Assembly: GCF_900094565.1 (NCBI RefSeq)
Contig: NZ_FMAF01000004.1
Span: 1 to 64,000 of the forward strand
Direction: 5' to 3'
Length of the DNA stretch: 64,000 nt
DNA from: Martinezella lusitana
Lineage (GTDB): Bacteria > Pseudomonadota > Alphaproteobacteria > Rhizobiales > Rhizobiaceae
Within the stretch, counting starts at the first letter, position 1. Each line of letters opens with the position of its first letter. Of the stretch, positions 1-9,030 are shown one piece after another. The notes under the pieces are model-generated. The model saw only the letters and a program-made list of their open reading frames with translations, was not told the DNA's origin and did not search any database. The translations under genes and the position numbers were made by a program.

Positions 1-4
1 CTAG

Positions 5-1418
5 CATTACAGTTGCATATTTCTATAAACTCTGAATCTATGGGTCTCCATGATTCGGAGGTCATGGATGATGGGTGCATCAATCGAGACGACGCTGGAA
101 CTTTGGGCATCGTCGCTGCGTGACGTGAAGGCTCGTATGCGGCGACTGTTTACGCAGGAGCGAGTTGCAGCATCTGCGAACCTTTTCCTGGACGGCTTGC
201 TGGGTGACGAGCGGCGAAAGACAGGTTGGATGCGCGCTGAGGCGGCCGGTGATCCCGGTCCGTGGCGGCAGCAAGCCATTTTGGGTCGCGGACGCTGGGA
301 CGCGGATGGACTTCGCGACATCGTGCGAGAGTATGTTGTGGAAAACCTCGCCGCCGATGATGCGGTCCTGGTCATCGATGAGACGGGCTTCCTCAAGCAG
401 GGCAAGACATCGTGCGGTGTTTCGCGTCAATATACAGGTTCGGCAGGCAAGATAACGAACTGCCAGATCGGTGTGTTCGCCGCCTATGTGTCCGTTCGCG
501 GTCATGCCTTTATCGATCGAGCCCTGTACTTGCCCAAGAGCTGGACCGGTGATCCGGCAAGGCTTGCAGCCACCCATGTTCCTGAGGCTATAGCCTTCGC
601 TACCAAGCCAGGCCTGGCTGTCGATATGATACGGCGTGCGCTTTCAGCCGATGTGCCGTTTTCATGGGTGGCTGCAGATGCGGTCTATGGCGTCGGGGAC
701 GTTGAAGGGACCCTGCGCAGAGCCTGCAAAGGCTACGTTCTTGGGGTTAAATCGGACCACCATTTCGGCTCCTGGTCGGGCAAGCCTCCGGTCGCCGGCA
801 CAGCTCAGGAGATCGCCCGTGACCTCGATCCAAAAGCATGGCAGCGTCTTTCCGCCGGTGATGGCACCAAAGGCGCGCGGCTTCATGACTGGGCCTACTG
901 CGAACTCGCCGATCTCCATGCCGACGAATATAACGAGACGGAAACGGGCCTTTGGACCCGTGGCCTCCTGATCCGGCGCAATATCAGCGACGGCGATCTC
1001 GCATTCTTCACCACATGGTGCCCGGCCGGAACGGGCATCCAGACGCTCGTTTCCGTTGAAGGCCATCGCTGGGCCATCGAAGATAGCTTCGAGACCGCCA
1101 AGAACGAGCTCGGACTCGATCACAACGAAACCCGGTCATGGCATGGCTGGCATCGCCACGTCTCCCTGGTCATGCTCGCCTTCGCCATGATGGCGGTGAT
1201 CCGGTATCGCGCCAATGACGTGACGCCCCAAAAAAGACCGCGGATGCCGACCATCAGGATTTAATCCGCTGGTCTATCCAGGAAGTCCGGCGCATCGCCA
1301 CAAGGCTTGCCCAGCGTCGCATAAAGCCCGCCTACGTCATCGCGTGGTCATGCTGGAGGCGCGCCCATCAGGCTGCCGCTCGACGAGCGCATTTGAAAGC
1401 GAAAATGCAACTGTAATG
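5..1418 (+). mobile_element. IS701-like insertion sequence, apparently complete, CTAG target duplication
   Basis: The two ends carry a perfect 18-bp inverted repeat: CTAGCATTACAGTTGCAT at 1-18 and its reverse complement at 1405-1422. The outermost CTAG is itself palindromic and occurs on both sides. IS701-family elements duplicate a 4-bp YTAR site, so I read 1-4 and 1419-1422 as the target duplication and 5..1418 as the element, with 14-bp terminal repeats. A single transposase gene fills it. The window starts exactly at the left flank, so the left duplication is only as certain as the first four bases. Confidence 0.85.
68..1416 (+). CDS. IS701-family DDE transposase, C-terminus in the -1 frame
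   Basis: This is a cut-and-paste transposase of the IS701 type. Recognisable blocks are VIDETGFLKQGK (first catalytic Asp), VAADAVYG (second Asp) and the C-terminal RWAIEDSFETAKNELGLD region with the likely catalytic Glu. I prefer the ATG at 68 because GGAGG at 57-61 sits 6 bases upstream; an in-frame ATG also exists at 50. The starting frame ends at a TAA at 1262-1264, right after an A6G run (1230-1236). A -1 shift near that run continues in register as LIRWSIQEVRR and ends at 1416 inside the right terminal repeat, giving about 449 residues, the usual family length. It is either a frameshifted gene or one expressed by ribosomal slippage. The two-frame structure is seen; slippage is inferred. 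Confidence 0.82.
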
Positions 1419-1435
1419 CTAGTTCAATAGCGGCG

Positions 1436-1624
1436 TTACACGGAGTTGCCTATCAGCGCACCGACACCCGCGGTAACGGCCATCGCGATAGCACCCCAGA
1501 AAGCGACGCGGACTGTGGGTTTTACTATCTGGGCGCCTCCAGCCCCAGCGCCAATGGCGCCCAACAGCGCGAGAACGACAAGCGACACACCGAACACGGC
1601 GGGAACGAGTATATCCTTCGGGGC
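1436..1624 (-). pseudogene. VIT1/CCC1-type transporter remnant (C-terminal end)
   Basis: On the minus strand one frame reads KDILVPAVFGVSLVVLALL, then GAIGAGAGGA, and ends AFWGAIAMAVTAGVGALIGN before a stop at 1436-1438. This resembles the last two membrane helices of VIT/CCC1-family iron/manganese transporters, including the conserved WGALAMAVTAGIGAL-like ending. A TAG about 63 codons upstream closes the frame, and no upstream part of the gene is visible, so only the 3' end survives. The IS701 element begins 14 bases beyond the stop. The family assignment rests on recalled motifs. Confidence 0.6.
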
Positions 1625-2235
1625 AAGCTATCCATTCGACGTCCTTTACGCGGCTGCCGCCGCAGCTCACCGGCGTTTACTACCGCACCGCCGTTACGGC
1701 CTTGCGTCACGTTACCCCCGTCCTACTGAAACGCATTGGCCGGCACACGGCAACAAGCTTTTTCGACCAACGGGACCGTTCCGACAGCTGAGCTGTCCTC
1801 GGCCGTCCTGCGGGATAGTTCGGCGAGCAGAACATCGATGAGACGAGCTGCACTCTCTTCCCATCCGGGGCAGATGATGGCCCTATCAATGTGCCACTTG
1901 TCGCCAAACCGACCGGCGGATCGCATGCGGATTTCTCCGGCAAAGTGCCGGCGGGGATTTCTCCGCTCAGAGACACATAGTCTGGTGCGATCAGTCGGAA
2001 ACCGATGGTAGCGATAAAGTGGATCACCCGCGGCTTGTGTCATGCTAAAAGATTCGCGCAGATCAATCGCCGACCTGATAACTTTACGATGCCCTTCGAT
2101 ACTTTGATCATTGCATCGTTCCCTGGAACAAGGCAGCATATTCTTCCTTGGCGCAGCAGCAGATCAATAGATTTTCGTATTTCTTCTAATCGCTACTTAT
2201 GCCGGGGGGTGCAGGGCAAAGGGGCTGACACCATA
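1625..2235. other. Gap with no recognised gene (possible short minus-strand ORF)
   Basis: About 610 bases separate the transporter remnant from the cyclase. A 138-codon minus-strand frame (1723-2139) contains a protein-like stretch, DKWHIDRAIICPGWEES, but I recognise no family. It has no convincing ribosome binding site, and overlapping frames are open too. It may be a decayed small gene. The last 100 bases should carry the cyclase promoter, but no clear promoter boxes were found. Confidence 0.3.
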
Positions 2236-4407
2236 ATGGTGACGCGTGCGCAGCAAATTGGCGTCGTTATCGGCCTGGCCTTCGTCACAGCATTGACGAT
2301 CCTGCGGGCAAGCGATCCTCCGTTGCTAAGGCTCGCCCGCGATTTGACATTTGACCAGTATCAGCGCCTGGTGCCCCGAACTTTTGAGAACCAGCCTGTC
2401 CGGGTCATCGACATAGACGAAGCGTCACTGCGCGAGTTCGGTCAATGGCCTTGGCCGAGAAACCGGATTGCCGCCCTTGTGGACAGGCTTTCCGATATGG
2501 GCGCGTCGGCTATCGCTTTCGATATCCTCTTCGCCGAGCCCGACCGCCTGTCGCCTCGCAATGTCGTTCGCGATGTCACCGGCATTGATCCCTCACTGCT
2601 GGGCAAGCTACCGGATAATGATGAGATTTTTTCCCGATCGCTGTCGGGAAGGCCGATGGTGCTGGGTTTCGGCCTCTCCAACCAGGGAAACTATCTGCCA
2701 TCGGTGAAGGCAGGCTTTGCCTATACCGGCGAAAGTCCATTCGGTGCGCCGCCCGCAATCAAGGCCGCGACGCCGCTGCAGCCGCAATTGGAAGCCAATG
2801 CCGCCGGCCTCGGTCATATCAGCCTCAATCCGGGTGCATCATCAGCAGTGGTGCGCGCAGTTCCGCTTTTCCTCAGCGACGGCAAGCAGCTCTACCCCAA
2901 TCTAGCGCTCGAAGCGCTCCGTGTCGCACAGGGAGCCTCCACCTACGTACTCGACGCCGCGCCGGACAGGCCGAATACATTGACCCGGGTCAAGATCGGG
3001 GATTTCGTGGTGCCGGTAACGGCGGCGGGAGAGCTGTGGCTCTATGTCAGCCCCGACACCACAAAACGGTATATTTCGGCAAGCAAGGTACTCGCGACCG
3101 GAGACGCCTCCGCCGATATCAGAACCGCTATCGAAGGCAGTATCGTTTTCGTCGGAACCTCTGCTTCCGGGCTCCAGGATGTCCGCACGACGGCCCTTGG
3201 TGAAAACGTGCCGGGTGTCTCCATCCATGCGCAGATCGTCGAGCAGATCCTTTCAGGCCGCTTCCTTTCCCGGCCGGATTGGGCAGACGGGATGGAAATC
3301 CTGTCCATCGCCGTGTTGGGCGGCCTTCTGGTGATCCTCACCACCTTCGTCAATCCGGCCGTCGCACTTGCGTGCGGCCTGCTGATTACCTCTTTTGCCC
3401 TTGTGGCCTCCTGGCTTGCCTTCCTTTATGGGGGGCTTCTCTTCGACCCGCTGGCACCGATCGTCGCCGGATCGATCACGCATTTCGCTGCGACGGGATT
3501 CCGCTTTCTCGTGATCGATCGGGAACGGCGCGACGTGCGGCGAGCTTTCGGCCACTATCTCTCACCATCGCTGCTCCATCGCATCGAGCATACGCGCAAT
3601 GCCCTGCGCCTTGGAGGAGACGAGCGCGAGCTGACCGTCATGTTCGTCGATGTGCGAAACTTCACCCAGATCAGCGAGGAGATGACACCGAGCGCCGTCG
3701 TCGCGTTTCTGAACACGCTGCTCGATGCGCTGAGCCACCATGTCATCGTCAACGAAGGCACGCTCGACAAATTCATCGGAGACTCGATCATGGCCTTCTG
3801 GAACGCTCCCGTCGATGTCTCCGACCATGCCGGCAAGGCCGTACGTGCAGCCCTGGGCATGCGGGAAACGCTCGCCCGCCTCAACAACAGCGATGCATTC
3901 GGTTTCGGAGACGCGCGGCAGGTCGGAATAGGGATCGGCATACATACGGGGCTTGCATGCGTCGGCAATATGGGCGCCGAGACACGCTTCAACTACACCG
4001 CGGTCGGCGATGCCGTGAATATTGCCGCGCGTATCGAATCTACCTGCAAGGACATCAATTTCGACATTCTGGTATCCGAACCGACAGCACGCCTGCTGCC
4101 CGATTGCGCCCTGCTCGAGGCGGGAGCGTTGATGCTGAAGGGTAAGAGTATGCGAACCAAACTTTTTGCGGTGGTCGGTGATGCGCGCCTGGCAAAATCT
4201 GCTGATTTCGTCGAACTTGAGGCCATGCACAGGCGACTTGTCGCTGCCCTGCGAACACGGTCGACGAGCAGCCGCAAACTTGTCGGCGCCGCAAAACTCA
4301 AGGCGCAGGTCGTGACGACAGGACTGTTGCAGGAGTTTTACGGCCAGATTTCGCGCCGTGCCGGACACTTCGTCGACGAGCCCGCAGACAAGGCGGCCGA
4401 TATTTAG
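2236..4407 (+). CDS. CHASE2-domain adenylate/guanylate cyclase
   Basis: A class III nucleotide cyclase of 723 residues that senses extracytoplasmic signals and makes cAMP or cGMP. Residues 8-25 form an N-terminal membrane helix. A periplasmic CHASE2 domain follows to about residue 350 (RVIDIDEASLREFGQWPWPR is typical). Further membrane helices lie at about 355-420, then the cyclase domain from about 460. Metal-binding Asp472 (FVDVRNF) and Asp516 (KFIGDSIMAF) and the GDAVNIAAR motif are present, so the domain looks active. The ATG at 2236 is chosen because the hydrophobic helix starts right after it; the frame is open further upstream but reads unlike protein there. It is convergent with the FecR-domain gene 35 bases away, a pairing I recall from other rhizobia. 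Nucleotide specificity cannot be called from these motifs. Confidence 0.9.
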   Translation: MVTRAQQIGVVIGLAFVTALTILRASDPPLLRLARDLTFDQYQRLVPRTFENQPVRVIDIDEASLREFGQWPWPRNRIAALVDRLSDMGASAIAFDILFAEPDRLSPRNVVRDVTGIDPSLLGKLPDNDEIFSRSLSGRPMVLGFGLSNQGNYLPSVKAGFAYTGESPFGAPPAIKAATPLQPQLEANAAGLGHISLNPGASSAVVRAVPLFLSDGKQLYPNLALEALRVAQGASTYVLDAAPDRPNTLTRVKIGDFVVPVTAAGELWLYVSPDTTKRYISASKVLATGDASADIRTAIEGSIVFVGTSASGLQDVRTTALGENVPGVSIHAQIVEQILSGRFLSRPDWADGMEILSIAVLGGLLVILTTFVNPAVALACGLLITSFALVASWLAFLYGGLLFDPLAPIVAGSITHFAATGFRFLVIDRERRDVRRAFGHYLSPSLLHRIEHTRNALRLGGDERELTVMFVDVRNFTQISEEMTPSAVVAFLNTLLDALSHHVIVNEGTLDKFIGDSIMAFWNAPVDVSDHAGKAVRAALGMRETLARLNNSDAFGFGDARQVGIGIGIHTGLACVGNMGAETRFNYTAVGDAVNIAARIESTCKDINFDILVSEPTARLLPDCALLEAGALMLKGKSMRTKLFAVVGDARLAKSADFVELEAMHRRLVAALRTRSTSSRKLVGAAKLKAQVVTTGLLQEFYGQISRRAGHFVDEPADKAADI

Positions 4408-4442
4408 CTGATTTGCAGCCGTCGTCCGCAATTCCGCCTGTG

Positions 4443-5453
4443 CTACCGACGGTGGTGCCCGCCGTCGTGATCGCCATGATCGCCGTCATGGCCATCGCTG
4501 TCTCGGTCGCCCGGATTGTGATCACCCCATCCGTGGTCGCCTCTGCCATGATGATGATCGTGATGATGATCGCCGTCATCGTCGTGCTTTTGCGGTTTGT
4601 CGGGCGTGCTTGGCGGATTTGGAACATTCGGCGTGCTGGGAGTTTCCTGCGGAGCAGCAGGCGCCTCGGTGCCTGGCGATTCCGGCGTGTGGGATACGCT
4701 GGGTGTATCGGGCTGTGCCGGAGCAGGATTGTTTGCCGGAACGCTGCGTGGAGATACGCCGTTGGGCCGATCTTTCATCGCCGTCGACAGACCGCAGTTG
4801 CCGCCAAAACCCATTCGTCCCGAAAGTTGTTGATCCCCGGACAGAAACGGCAAAGCTCGCTGGTTGCCGAGCGTCTTGAGAATGTCGCGGTTGACCCGGC
4901 GGGGATCGCTTATCTGACCATTGCGTTTAGCGACAACGCAGTCGCATTGCTGCTTCAACTGCCTGCAGCCACCCGCGCCGCAAAACTGCGCGGCGCCATT
5001 CAGAAGAACGACCGCCGTCGTGCCGTTAGCCCCGACATAAAAATCAAATACCGTCCCGCGCACCCCGATCGTTCCGGCGGGCGTCACGATTTGATAGGCT
5101 GAAGAGTTTGAATGTCCGCTCATCCAGCGGAAAGTGCCCTTTGCGGCATTTATCGTAAGCTTTTTGACTGAGCCCGAGTCATCGAAAACGAATTTGTCGA
5201 TGATAACCGACGAACCCGCTCCGACAGCCAGTCTCGTGCCGTCTCGAAATGTGAACTGTCCAAGGCCCGAAAGGGAGGTACGAATTTGCTCGTCCCGGTG
5301 GACGGGGTCGTCGACCGCCAGCGGACCGCCTGCGCCCGTAACTTCGGTATTAATCAGCACAGCCTGGCCGACCTTCTCGGCGGCTTTCGAAGACAACGGT
5401 GCGAGCAGCATGACGCTCAGCACAACGGTCGCGGCGTGGCGCAGATACAACAT
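4443..5453 (-). CDS. FecR-domain periplasmic protein with His/Asp-rich tail
   Basis: 336 residues. A signal peptide (residues 1-24, ending SKAA) directs it to the periplasm. A FecR domain follows at about 55-150, with recognisable TFRDGTRLAVGAGSSVIIDK and ITPAG-type TPAGTIGVRGTVFDFYV blocks. Two Cys pairs (CGAGGC and CDC) come next. The C-terminal third is Pro-rich from about 235 and ends in some 45 residues made largely of His, Asp and Gly, which suggests divalent metal binding. No sigma factor or TonB receptor gene is adjacent, so it is not a standard Fec-type anti-sigma system. Its converging neighbour is the CHASE2 cyclase, and a shared signalling role is inferred only from position. Confidence 0.85.
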   Translation of the reverse strand: MLYLRHAATVVLSVMLLAPLSSKAAEKVGQAVLINTEVTGAGGPLAVDDPVHRDEQIRTSLSGLGQFTFRDGTRLAVGAGSSVIIDKFVFDDSGSVKKLTINAAKGTFRWMSGHSNSSAYQIVTPAGTIGVRGTVFDFYVGANGTTAVVLLNGAAQFCGAGGCRQLKQQCDCVVAKRNGQISDPRRVNRDILKTLGNQRALPFLSGDQQLSGRMGFGGNCGLSTAMKDRPNGVSPRSVPANNPAPAQPDTPSVSHTPESPGTEAPAAPQETPSTPNVPNPPSTPDKPQKHDDDGDHHHDHHHGRGDHGWGDHNPGDRDSDGHDGDHGDHDGGHHRR

Positions 5454-5896
5454 CCCACCCTCCAGGCTTATCTATGTTTTAGCATAGGCAATTCTGGAAT
5501 GCTCATCATCCTTTCTGAGTATAAAGGGCGTAGACTGAGTTATTGCCAGATCGGCTTTGGCCAAAAATCGCGTGTATTTCACCGCTGGTATTCTCACTGA
5601 ATCTTCTCGACGAACGGTCTACACACCCTATCCGATGGCGTGACATGCCAAAATTCTTCAGCAACGCCCGCCTGAGGAGACCTGTACTTAGCGTTTTGTC
5701 AGAACAGGGCATCAAAATTCCGATGTACCACTGATGACACTTTCTTCAATGATCCATATGCTCCCAGCGCCCTATAGGCCTTTCTTCGTTGAAGCAGATG
5801 TATCAAGCGAGAGTTCATGAGGGACCGATTTGCGAAAGCGATTTGCGCCGTCATGGAAATCGTCTCATGGATTGACCGGCACGGAAAGGATACGAG
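5454..5896. other. Intergenic, no gene seen
   Basis: About 440 bases upstream of both the FecR gene (leftward) and the small membrane protein (rightward). Only short frames without ribosome binding sites are present. It should hold the promoters of both genes, but I could not place clear -35/-10 boxes. Confidence 0.4.
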
Positions 5897-6193
5897 ATGC
5901 GCGCGCCGTCAGGTTCTGTTACGGGACTTTGCTCCGCCTCCGCCACCATGTTCGCGGTAGGGATGGCGTTCCTTGGCTACTGGGGTGTGTATGAGCCCGG
6001 GCACTGGCGCAGCTTCGACTATGTCGTCGTGATTTTGGCGCTCATCGGATTTGCAGCGCTTGGCTCGGTGCCTTGGATTGTCACGACCCCTGTTGCCGAA
6101 GAGGGCGAGGAGAAGGTCGTAGCCGCCAGGCGAGCGTTGGCGCTGGGAGTCGTCTTGATCTGGCTGTCCGTTCTCGTCGCGGTATTTGCCTAG
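5897..6193 (+). CDS. Small membrane protein, unknown function
   Basis: 98 residues with three predicted membrane helices: about 15-33, 42-62 (VVVILALIGFAALGSVPWIV) and 78-97 (ALALGVVLIWLSVLVAVFA). A short acidic/basic loop (PVAEEGEEKVVAARR) separates the last two. GGAAAGG lies about 7 bases before the ATG. I do not recognise a family. It stands alone: the IS5-like remnant begins 28 bases downstream on the other strand. Confidence 0.6.
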   Translation: MRAPSGSVTGLCSASATMFAVGMAFLGYWGVYEPGHWRSFDYVVVILALIGFAALGSVPWIVTTPVAEEGEEKVVAARRALALGVVLIWLSVLVAVFA

Positions 6194-6221
6194 TCTCGGC
6201 CGCTGGTGCACGGATCGGGCC

Positions 6222-6695
6222 TTAAGGGGAATGGCGACCTTTGAAACGGCTGATTATGCAATCGACCCTACGACGGACGGATTTCGGGCGCGCGCAGTCA
6301 AGCATTCGGTTGAGGGCGGCGCAGCCGATGGCGATTTCGGTCTGCTCACCAGTCAGCGACCGTGCCCGCAGACGGCAACCGATGACGGACTTGTATCGCC
6401 CTATCGCCGTCTCGGGCAGCCAACGCTTTCCGTAGCCGCGGGAACCCTGCCATTTCATCTGGCCGCCTCTGCTGATAGCAGCGATATGCCGGGATATGCC
6501 GGTCCCTTTGTCCGACACGTCCGTCGTCGATTGGTTGACCACGTTGGCGCGAGGCGGAATGACGATGGCCGCCGCCCCGCTATCATCGATAACTGCGTCG
6601 TATGCCGGTTTTCCGTCATAGGCACCGTCGAACAGTAAATTGTCCGATCGGATTGCCAATCTGATCGAGTAGTGGCTCAACTTGAGAAACGTCAC
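6222..6695 (-). pseudogene. IS5-family transposase remnant (C-terminal half)
   Basis: The minus strand encodes about 150 residues with IS5-family C-terminal landmarks: DGAYDGKPAYDAV, VIPPRA, GYGKRWLPETAIGRYKSVIG (the conserved Y-x-R...E/R region) and LNRMLDCARPKSVR. The N-terminal half with the first catalytic Asp is missing, and I found no terminal repeats around it, so it is a dead fragment. It separates the small membrane protein gene from the AT-rich region before the polysaccharide operon. Its arrival may have removed genes formerly next to the operon. Confidence 0.75.
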
Positions 6696-7030
6696 GGAAT
6701 AATATTGATCTATTTCATAGTAAAAAATTCGAATTATTCTTAATTATATAATAAATTCAATATGCTCTATCATTTTAACCATCGAAAATTGCAATAAAAT
6801 TGCACTGATGCGGTTCAATCGGCTATCTAAATTAAATCAGATCCAGACGAATAAATGGACAGATTGCAAACTTTTAGAATTCCCGGATAACGACACATTC
6901 CTTAAATATTAGTAAATTATAATCGGAAATTGAGACAATAATTTCCCGCCACGGATACATATAGGTGAAGACTATCAAGTCTTTTTTCCTGTGATCTTTG
7001 GTCGTTAGTTAAGTTTGTTGGGAGGGTTTG
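6696..7030 (+). promoter_or_regulatory. AT-rich upstream region of the polysaccharide operon
   Basis: This stretch of about 335 bases is much richer in A and T than its surroundings, especially 6700-6800 (runs such as AATTATATAATAAATTC). It holds no gene. It directly precedes uxs, whose ribosome site GGGAGGG lies at 7020-7026, so the operon promoter is probably here. AT-rich exopolysaccharide promoters in rhizobia are commonly bound by MucR/Ros-type silencers. The homologous S. meliloti operon needs the AraC-type activator CuxR with c-di-GMP. Which of these acts here cannot be read from the sequence. Confidence 0.5.
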
Positions 7031-8044
7031 ATGAACATCGCGTTCAAATCTACGACTTTGTCTCTGGAAAATACAGAAAGACGCACAATTCTTGTTGCAG
7101 GAGGCGCAGGGTTTCTTGGTTCGCACCTTTGCGACCACCTATTACATGCCGGTCACAAAGTCATTTGTGTAGATAATTTCTCGACCGGACGGATGGAAAA
7201 TTTATGGCATCTGCTGCGCTTCGACACGTTTAGTTTCATCCGCCACGACATCATCTCGTCGTTCGATGTGCCGGTGGACGAGATCTACAATCTAGCCTGC
7301 CCGGCCTCGCCGCCGCACTATCAGGCAGACCCAATCCATACGATGAAAACATGCGTTTTCGGATCGCTGAATCTTCTGGAGCTCGCCGCGCGTCATCAAG
7401 CGCGGATATTCCAGGCTTCCACTTCGGAAGTCTATGGAGATCCGCAGGTGCACCCGCAACCGGAGAGTTACTGGGGTAACGTCAATTCCTTCGGTCCACG
7501 CTCCTGCTATGACGAAGGCAAGCGTTCTGCAGAGACGCTTTTCCGCGACTTTCACGTAAGGTATGGCGTCGATATCCGGATTGCGCGCATCTTCAATACC
7601 TATGGGCCGCGCATGCGCCCTGACGACGGCCGCGTTGTCTCCAATTTCATCGTCCAAGCCCTCAAGGGGCAGGATATTACCGTCTATGGCGACGGCTCGC
7701 AGACACGCTCCTTCTGCTACGTCGATGATCTGATCAAGGGCTTCGTCCGGTTGATGGGTGACCAGTCGGCTATTCATACCCCGGTCAATCTTGGCAATCC
7801 GGTCGAATTTACCGTGCGCGAGCTTGCCGAACAGATTGTCACGATGACGGGATCCTCGTCGAAAATTGTCTACAAGACACTGCCGATCGACGATCCCCGC
7901 CAGCGTCGCCCCGATATCACGGTTGCGAAACGGGAATTGGGCTGGGAGCCGTCGGTTGCGTTGACAGATGGCCTGAAGTCCACCGTTTCCTATTTCGAAC
8001 GTCAACTGGTTCGGCCCAGCGGCGAGCTTGTCGAGGTTGCGTGA
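7031..8044 (+). CDS. uxs: UDP-glucuronate decarboxylase (UDP-xylose synthase)
   Basis: 337 residues. Converts UDP-glucuronate to UDP-xylose with NAD+ in the cytoplasm. The Rossmann motif [15 protein letters not shown] (about residues 24-38), the family signature CPASPPHYQ and the catalytic Tyr160-x3-Lys164 ([11 protein letters not shown]) identify the decarboxylase branch of the extended SDR family. The ATG at 7031 follows GGGAGGG. It is the first gene of an operon: its TGA overlaps the next ATG (ATGA). With the UDP-glucose dehydrogenase further down the operon it makes UDP-xylose from UDP-glucose. The gene order matches the S. meliloti uxs/uxe polysaccharide locus. Confidence 0.92.
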   Translation: MNIAFKSTTLSLENTERRTILVAGGAGFLGSHLCDHLLHAGHKVICVDNFSTGRMENLWHLLRFDTFSFIRHDIISSFDVPVDEIYNLACPASPPHYQADPIHTMKTCVFGSLNLLELAARHQARIFQASTSEVYGDPQVHPQPESYWGNVNSFGPRSCYDEGKRSAETLFRDFHVRYGVDIRIARIFNTYGPRMRPDDGRVVSNFIVQALKGQDITVYGDGSQTRSFCYVDDLIKGFVRLMGDQSAIHTPVNLGNPVEFTVRELAEQIVTMTGSSSKIVYKTLPIDDPRQRRPDITVAKRELGWEPSVALTDGLKSTVSYFERQLVRPSGELVEVA

Positions 8045-9030
8045 TGTCCAGACGCAGAGTACTCGTTGTGGGTGGCGCCGGCTTCATCGGCAGCCACACC
8101 GCCAAGCTCCTGTACAAGCAAGGCTTCGAGCCGATTGTCTATGACAATCTTTCGACGGGCCATCTGTCGTCGGTGCGCTGGGGGCCTTTCATCGAGGGGG
8201 ATATTCTCGACACGCAGTCTCTTGCCGAGACGATCGAGACCTATCGCCCTGTAGCGGTCATACATTTCGCTGCTTCGGCTTATGTCGGCGAGTCTGTCGA
8301 AAACCCGGCAAAATACTACGCTAACAACGTGAACGGCACGCATTCATTGCTGGAGGCCTGCCGGCGCGCGGGTGCGGACAAACTGATCTTTTCGTCGAGC
8401 TGCGCGGTCTACGGCACTCCTGATCATCTGCCGATCCGCGAATGCGAGACCAGACGCCCGATAAATCCCTATGGCCGGACGAAGCTGATCGCGGAGCACA
8501 TGCTCGCCGATTATTCGGCGGCTTATGGGCTGCACTATGTGGCGCTGCGCTACTTCAATGCTTCCGGAGCGGATCCGGAACGGGAACTCGGTGAATGGCA
8601 TGATCCGGAGACACATCTCATCCCCCGCGCACTGCTGGCGGCATCCGGCTCCATCGACGTTCTTGAAGTTTACGGTGATGACTATAACACGCCAGATGGC
8701 ACATGCATCCGCGATTACATTCATGTCGTCGATCTTGCGCGGGCCCATGTGCTGGCGGTTGAATATCTGCTGGCCGGCGGCGCCGACCTTGCCGTTAATC
8801 TGGGCACCGGACACGGAACCTCCATCAAGGAAATTGTGAATGCGATCGGACGCGTTTGCGGGTACCCGGTCCCTGTCGCAATGCGTGCCCGTCGGGCAGG
8901 CGATCCACCCGCACTTTATGCAGCTTCGGACCTTGCCGCCGAGAAGCTCGGCTTCCGGGCTCTCTATTCGGATATAGAGACGATCATTCGAACTGCTGCC
9001 CCCTTCTTCGGACTGGAGGTGCGGCAATGA
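8044..9030 (+). CDS. uxe: UDP-sugar 4-epimerase, probably UDP-xylose 4-epimerase (GalE family)
   Basis: 328 residues, GalE-type SDR epimerase. The NAD-binding GGAGFIGSHTAKLL is at the N-terminus; the active site has Ser118/Ser119 (SSSCAVYG) and Tyr143-x3-Lys147 (YGRTK). From sequence alone it would be called UDP-glucose 4-epimerase. Its position directly after uxs, with a 1-base ATGA overlap, matches S. meliloti uxe, whose product was shown to interconvert UDP-xylose and UDP-arabinose. I therefore favour UDP-arabinose formation. Substrate choice is inference from context, and galE remains the alternative. Confidence 0.85.
   Translation: MSRRRVLVVGGAGFIGSHTAKLLYKQGFEPIVYDNLSTGHLSSVRWGPFIEGDILDTQSLAETIETYRPVAVIHFAASAYVGESVENPAKYYANNVNGTHSLLEACRRAGADKLIFSSSCAVYGTPDHLPIRECETRRPINPYGRTKLIAEHMLADYSAAYGLHYVALRYFNASGADPERELGEWHDPETHLIPRALLAASGSIDVLEVYGDDYNTPDGTCIRDYIHVVDLARAHVLAVEYLLAGGADLAVNLGTGHGTSIKEIVNAIGRVCGYPVPVAMRARRAGDPPALYAASDLAAEKLGFRALYSDIETIIRTAAPFFGLEVRQ

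Noticed and set aside
1723..2139. 138-codon minus-strand frame as a real gene
   Set aside because: No recognised family, no ribosome site, and overlapping frames of similar length are open; described only as part of the gap.
2005..2235. Upstream extension of the CHASE2 cyclase (77 extra codons)
   Set aside because: The added text does not look like protein and would put a long basic stretch before the N-terminal membrane helix; ATG 2236 preferred.
4443..4630. Repetitive His/Asp codon tract as a DNA repeat array or CRISPR
   Set aside because: The repetition follows the codons of the FecR protein's His/Asp/Gly tail and has no constant repeat-spacer structure. No CRISPR-like array was found anywhere in the window.
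8044..9030. Plain galE (galactose metabolism)
   Set aside because: Possible by motifs, but position after uxs and before the glycosyltransferase and ugd favours the UDP-xylose 4-epimerase role; kept as the stated alternative.
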